6,564 bases of DNA from Acidobacteriaceae bacterium (GTDB lineage Bacteria > Acidobacteriota > Terriglobia > Terriglobales > Acidobacteriaceae), in assembly GCA_003166055.1 (NCBI GenBank), contig PMWR01000529.1, positions 1,967-8,530 of the forward strand. Direction: 5' to 3'. The notes beneath the pieces are model-generated. The model searched no databases. It was not told the DNA's origin and was given only the letters and a program-made list of their open reading frames with translations. This document shows, in pieces, positions 5,548 to 6,564 of this stretch; positions within the stretch are counted from its first letter, which is position 1, and every line of letters starts with the position of its first letter. The position numbers and the translations under genes are program-made.

Positions 5548-6564
5548 TCATTTAAACTCCGCCGCAGCCATGGGATGAGGAGCGGTGACGTCGTTGCCCA
5601 ACTCCTCACCGGCTTCCCCCATCGTCTTCCCGCGAAACGCTGTTGTTACCGCGGCCTCCATCATCAGCTCCGCAAATCGCCGCGTAGTACGATCCAGAGC
5701 TAGCGTAGCATCGCGAATGGCGGTCTGATCCTCGCCCAGCTTGACGCTTGCCAGGTGATCGCGCGCCGAAGCGATTGCAGCTTGCTCTTCGCCCGTCAAC
5801 TGATTCCACGCCGGGCTTTCCGGGGCGCGCTCGACGGCCGCAAGAATCGTCTCCGCCTCATTGCGCGCCTCAATCAACAGGCGCTTGGCGAAATCTTCTT
5901 CTGCGTGATCGAACGAGTCGAGAATCATGCTCTCAACCTGCTCATCGGTCAACCCATAGGTCGGCTTCACTTCAATCTTCGCTGCCTGGCCGCTGCGCTG
6001 TTCGCGCGCCGTCACCTTCAAAATGCCGTCCGCGTCGATCAGGAACTTCACTTCGATACGTGGCAACCCTGCGCTCATCGGCGGAATGCCTTTGAGATCA
6101 AATCGCGCCAATGAGCGGCAATCGGCGGCCAGTTCGCGCTCGCCCTGCACCACGTGAATCGCCACGTTGGTCTGGCCTTCGACGCCCGTTGTAAAGTGCT
6201 CGGTGGCCGAAGCCGGAATCGTCGAGTTCCGCTGAATAATCCGCGCAACGGTCCCGCCCAAAGCCTCAATGCCCAGCGAAAGCGGCGTCACATCCAGCAA
6301 CAGCATCTCTTCGGTGGTCTTCGATGCACCGGCCAGAATGTCTGCTTGCACCGCCGCGCCCAGCGCCACCACTTCGTCGGGATTCAAATCAATGTGCGGC
6401 TTCTTGCCCCGCGCCGTGAGATGAAAGAGATCGTCCACTAGTTGGCGCACGGCGGGAATACGCGTCGACCCACCAACAAGTACCACTTCATCGATCTGTT
6501 CCGGCGTGATGCCCGCGTCGGCAAGCGCCTGTTTGCAGGGCCCGGCCGTGCGTTCAAGCACCGG
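5548..6564 (-). CDS. hscA: Hsp70-family Fe-S assembly chaperone HscA, 5' end missing
   Basis: The C-terminal 338 or so residues of an Hsp70; roughly the first 280 residues of a 616-residue HscA-like protein lie beyond the right edge. The GTG at 6561 is an internal valine, since the frame is open to the window end. In the visible part (numbered from that valine): VLVGGSTRIPAV (27-38) and NPDEVVALGAAVQADIL (60-76) of the ATPase domain, the linker LLLDVTPLSLGIE (87-99), the substrate-binding beta domain with ERELAADCRSLARF (141-154) and LKGIPPMSAG (156-165), FLIDADGILKVTARE (173-187), then the helical lid from about 205. The CRSLARF-x-LKGIP stretch is an HscA signature as opposed to DnaK. HscA with HscB drives cluster release from IscU. 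The stop is TGA at 5548; the following genes fdx and iscX confirm the isc context. Confidence 0.96.
   Translation of the reverse strand, partial: PVLERTAGPCKQALADAGITPEQIDEVVLVGGSTRIPAVRQLVDDLFHLTARGKKPHIDLNPDEVVALGAAVQADILAGASKTTEEMLLLDVTPLSLGIEALGGTVARIIQRNSTIPASATEHFTTGVEGQTNVAIHVVQGERELAADCRSLARFDLKGIPPMSAGLPRIEVKFLIDADGILKVTAREQRSGQAAKIEVKPTYGLTDEQVESMILDSFDHAEEDFAKRLLIEARNEAETILAAVERAPESPAWNQLTGEEQAAIASARDHLASVKLGEDQTAIRDATLALDRTTRRFAELMMEAAVTTAFRGKTMGEAGEELGNDVTAPHPMAAAEFK

Noticed and set aside
5496..5609. An N-terminal extension of the ferredoxin overlapping the hscA 3' end.
   Set aside because: The extra 38 residues do not resemble ferredoxin, and a clear GAGGAG site supports the ATG at 5495.
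1..6564. A novel defence, secretion or mobile system spanning the window.
   Set aside because: All six genes belong to well-known families with housekeeping roles, no mobile-element or phage genes or direct-repeat arrays were seen, and neighbouring genes other than hscA-fdx-iscX are arranged as single units.

Overview
The window is GC-rich (about 60% by eye) chromosomal DNA from a free-living Gram-negative-type bacterium. The proteins look most like those of soil Acidobacteriota (Terriglobia/Acidobacteriaceae). That placement rests on remembered protein flavour and on the GGGGGTACCCCC-type intergenic palindrome at the left edge, so it is an inference. I see no phage, transposon, CRISPR, tRNA or rRNA feature. 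The gene content is ordinary core and housekeeping metabolism, and I did not find a convincing new multi-gene system.

Layout from left to right. Positions 1-102 hold a GC palindrome and a strong hairpin beyond the 3' end of the first gene. Positions 103-1077 (minus) encode a ten-helix EamA/DMT-family transporter resembling YedA. Positions 1078-1472 are a 395-bp divergent intergenic region with several inverted repeats; two of them lie in the probable leader of the next gene. Positions 1473-2867 (plus) encode a class III PLP aminotransferase of the acetylornithine/GABA aminotransferase group. Its sequence style is also shared by archaeal amino-acid racemases. A weak hairpin at 2884-2912 lies between this gene and the convergent gene at 2994-4073 (minus), a soluble PAS-containing methyl-accepting chemotaxis protein. 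Divergent from that is a YraN/UPF0102 nuclease-like protein (4302-4802, plus). The right end (4855-6564, minus) is the distal part of an ISC iron-sulfur cluster operon, read hscA (5' end cut off by the window), fdx, iscX.

The isc genes form one functional unit. HscA is the specialised Hsp70 that acts on the IscU scaffold, Fdx supplies electrons for cluster assembly, and IscX is the small acidic regulator/adaptor of IscS. The expected upstream genes (hscB, iscU, iscS, iscR) would lie just beyond the right edge. The transporter, aminotransferase, chemoreceptor and YraN gene appear to be single-gene units with no obvious shared pathway. An amino-acid link between the divergent transporter and aminotransferase is possible but unproven.
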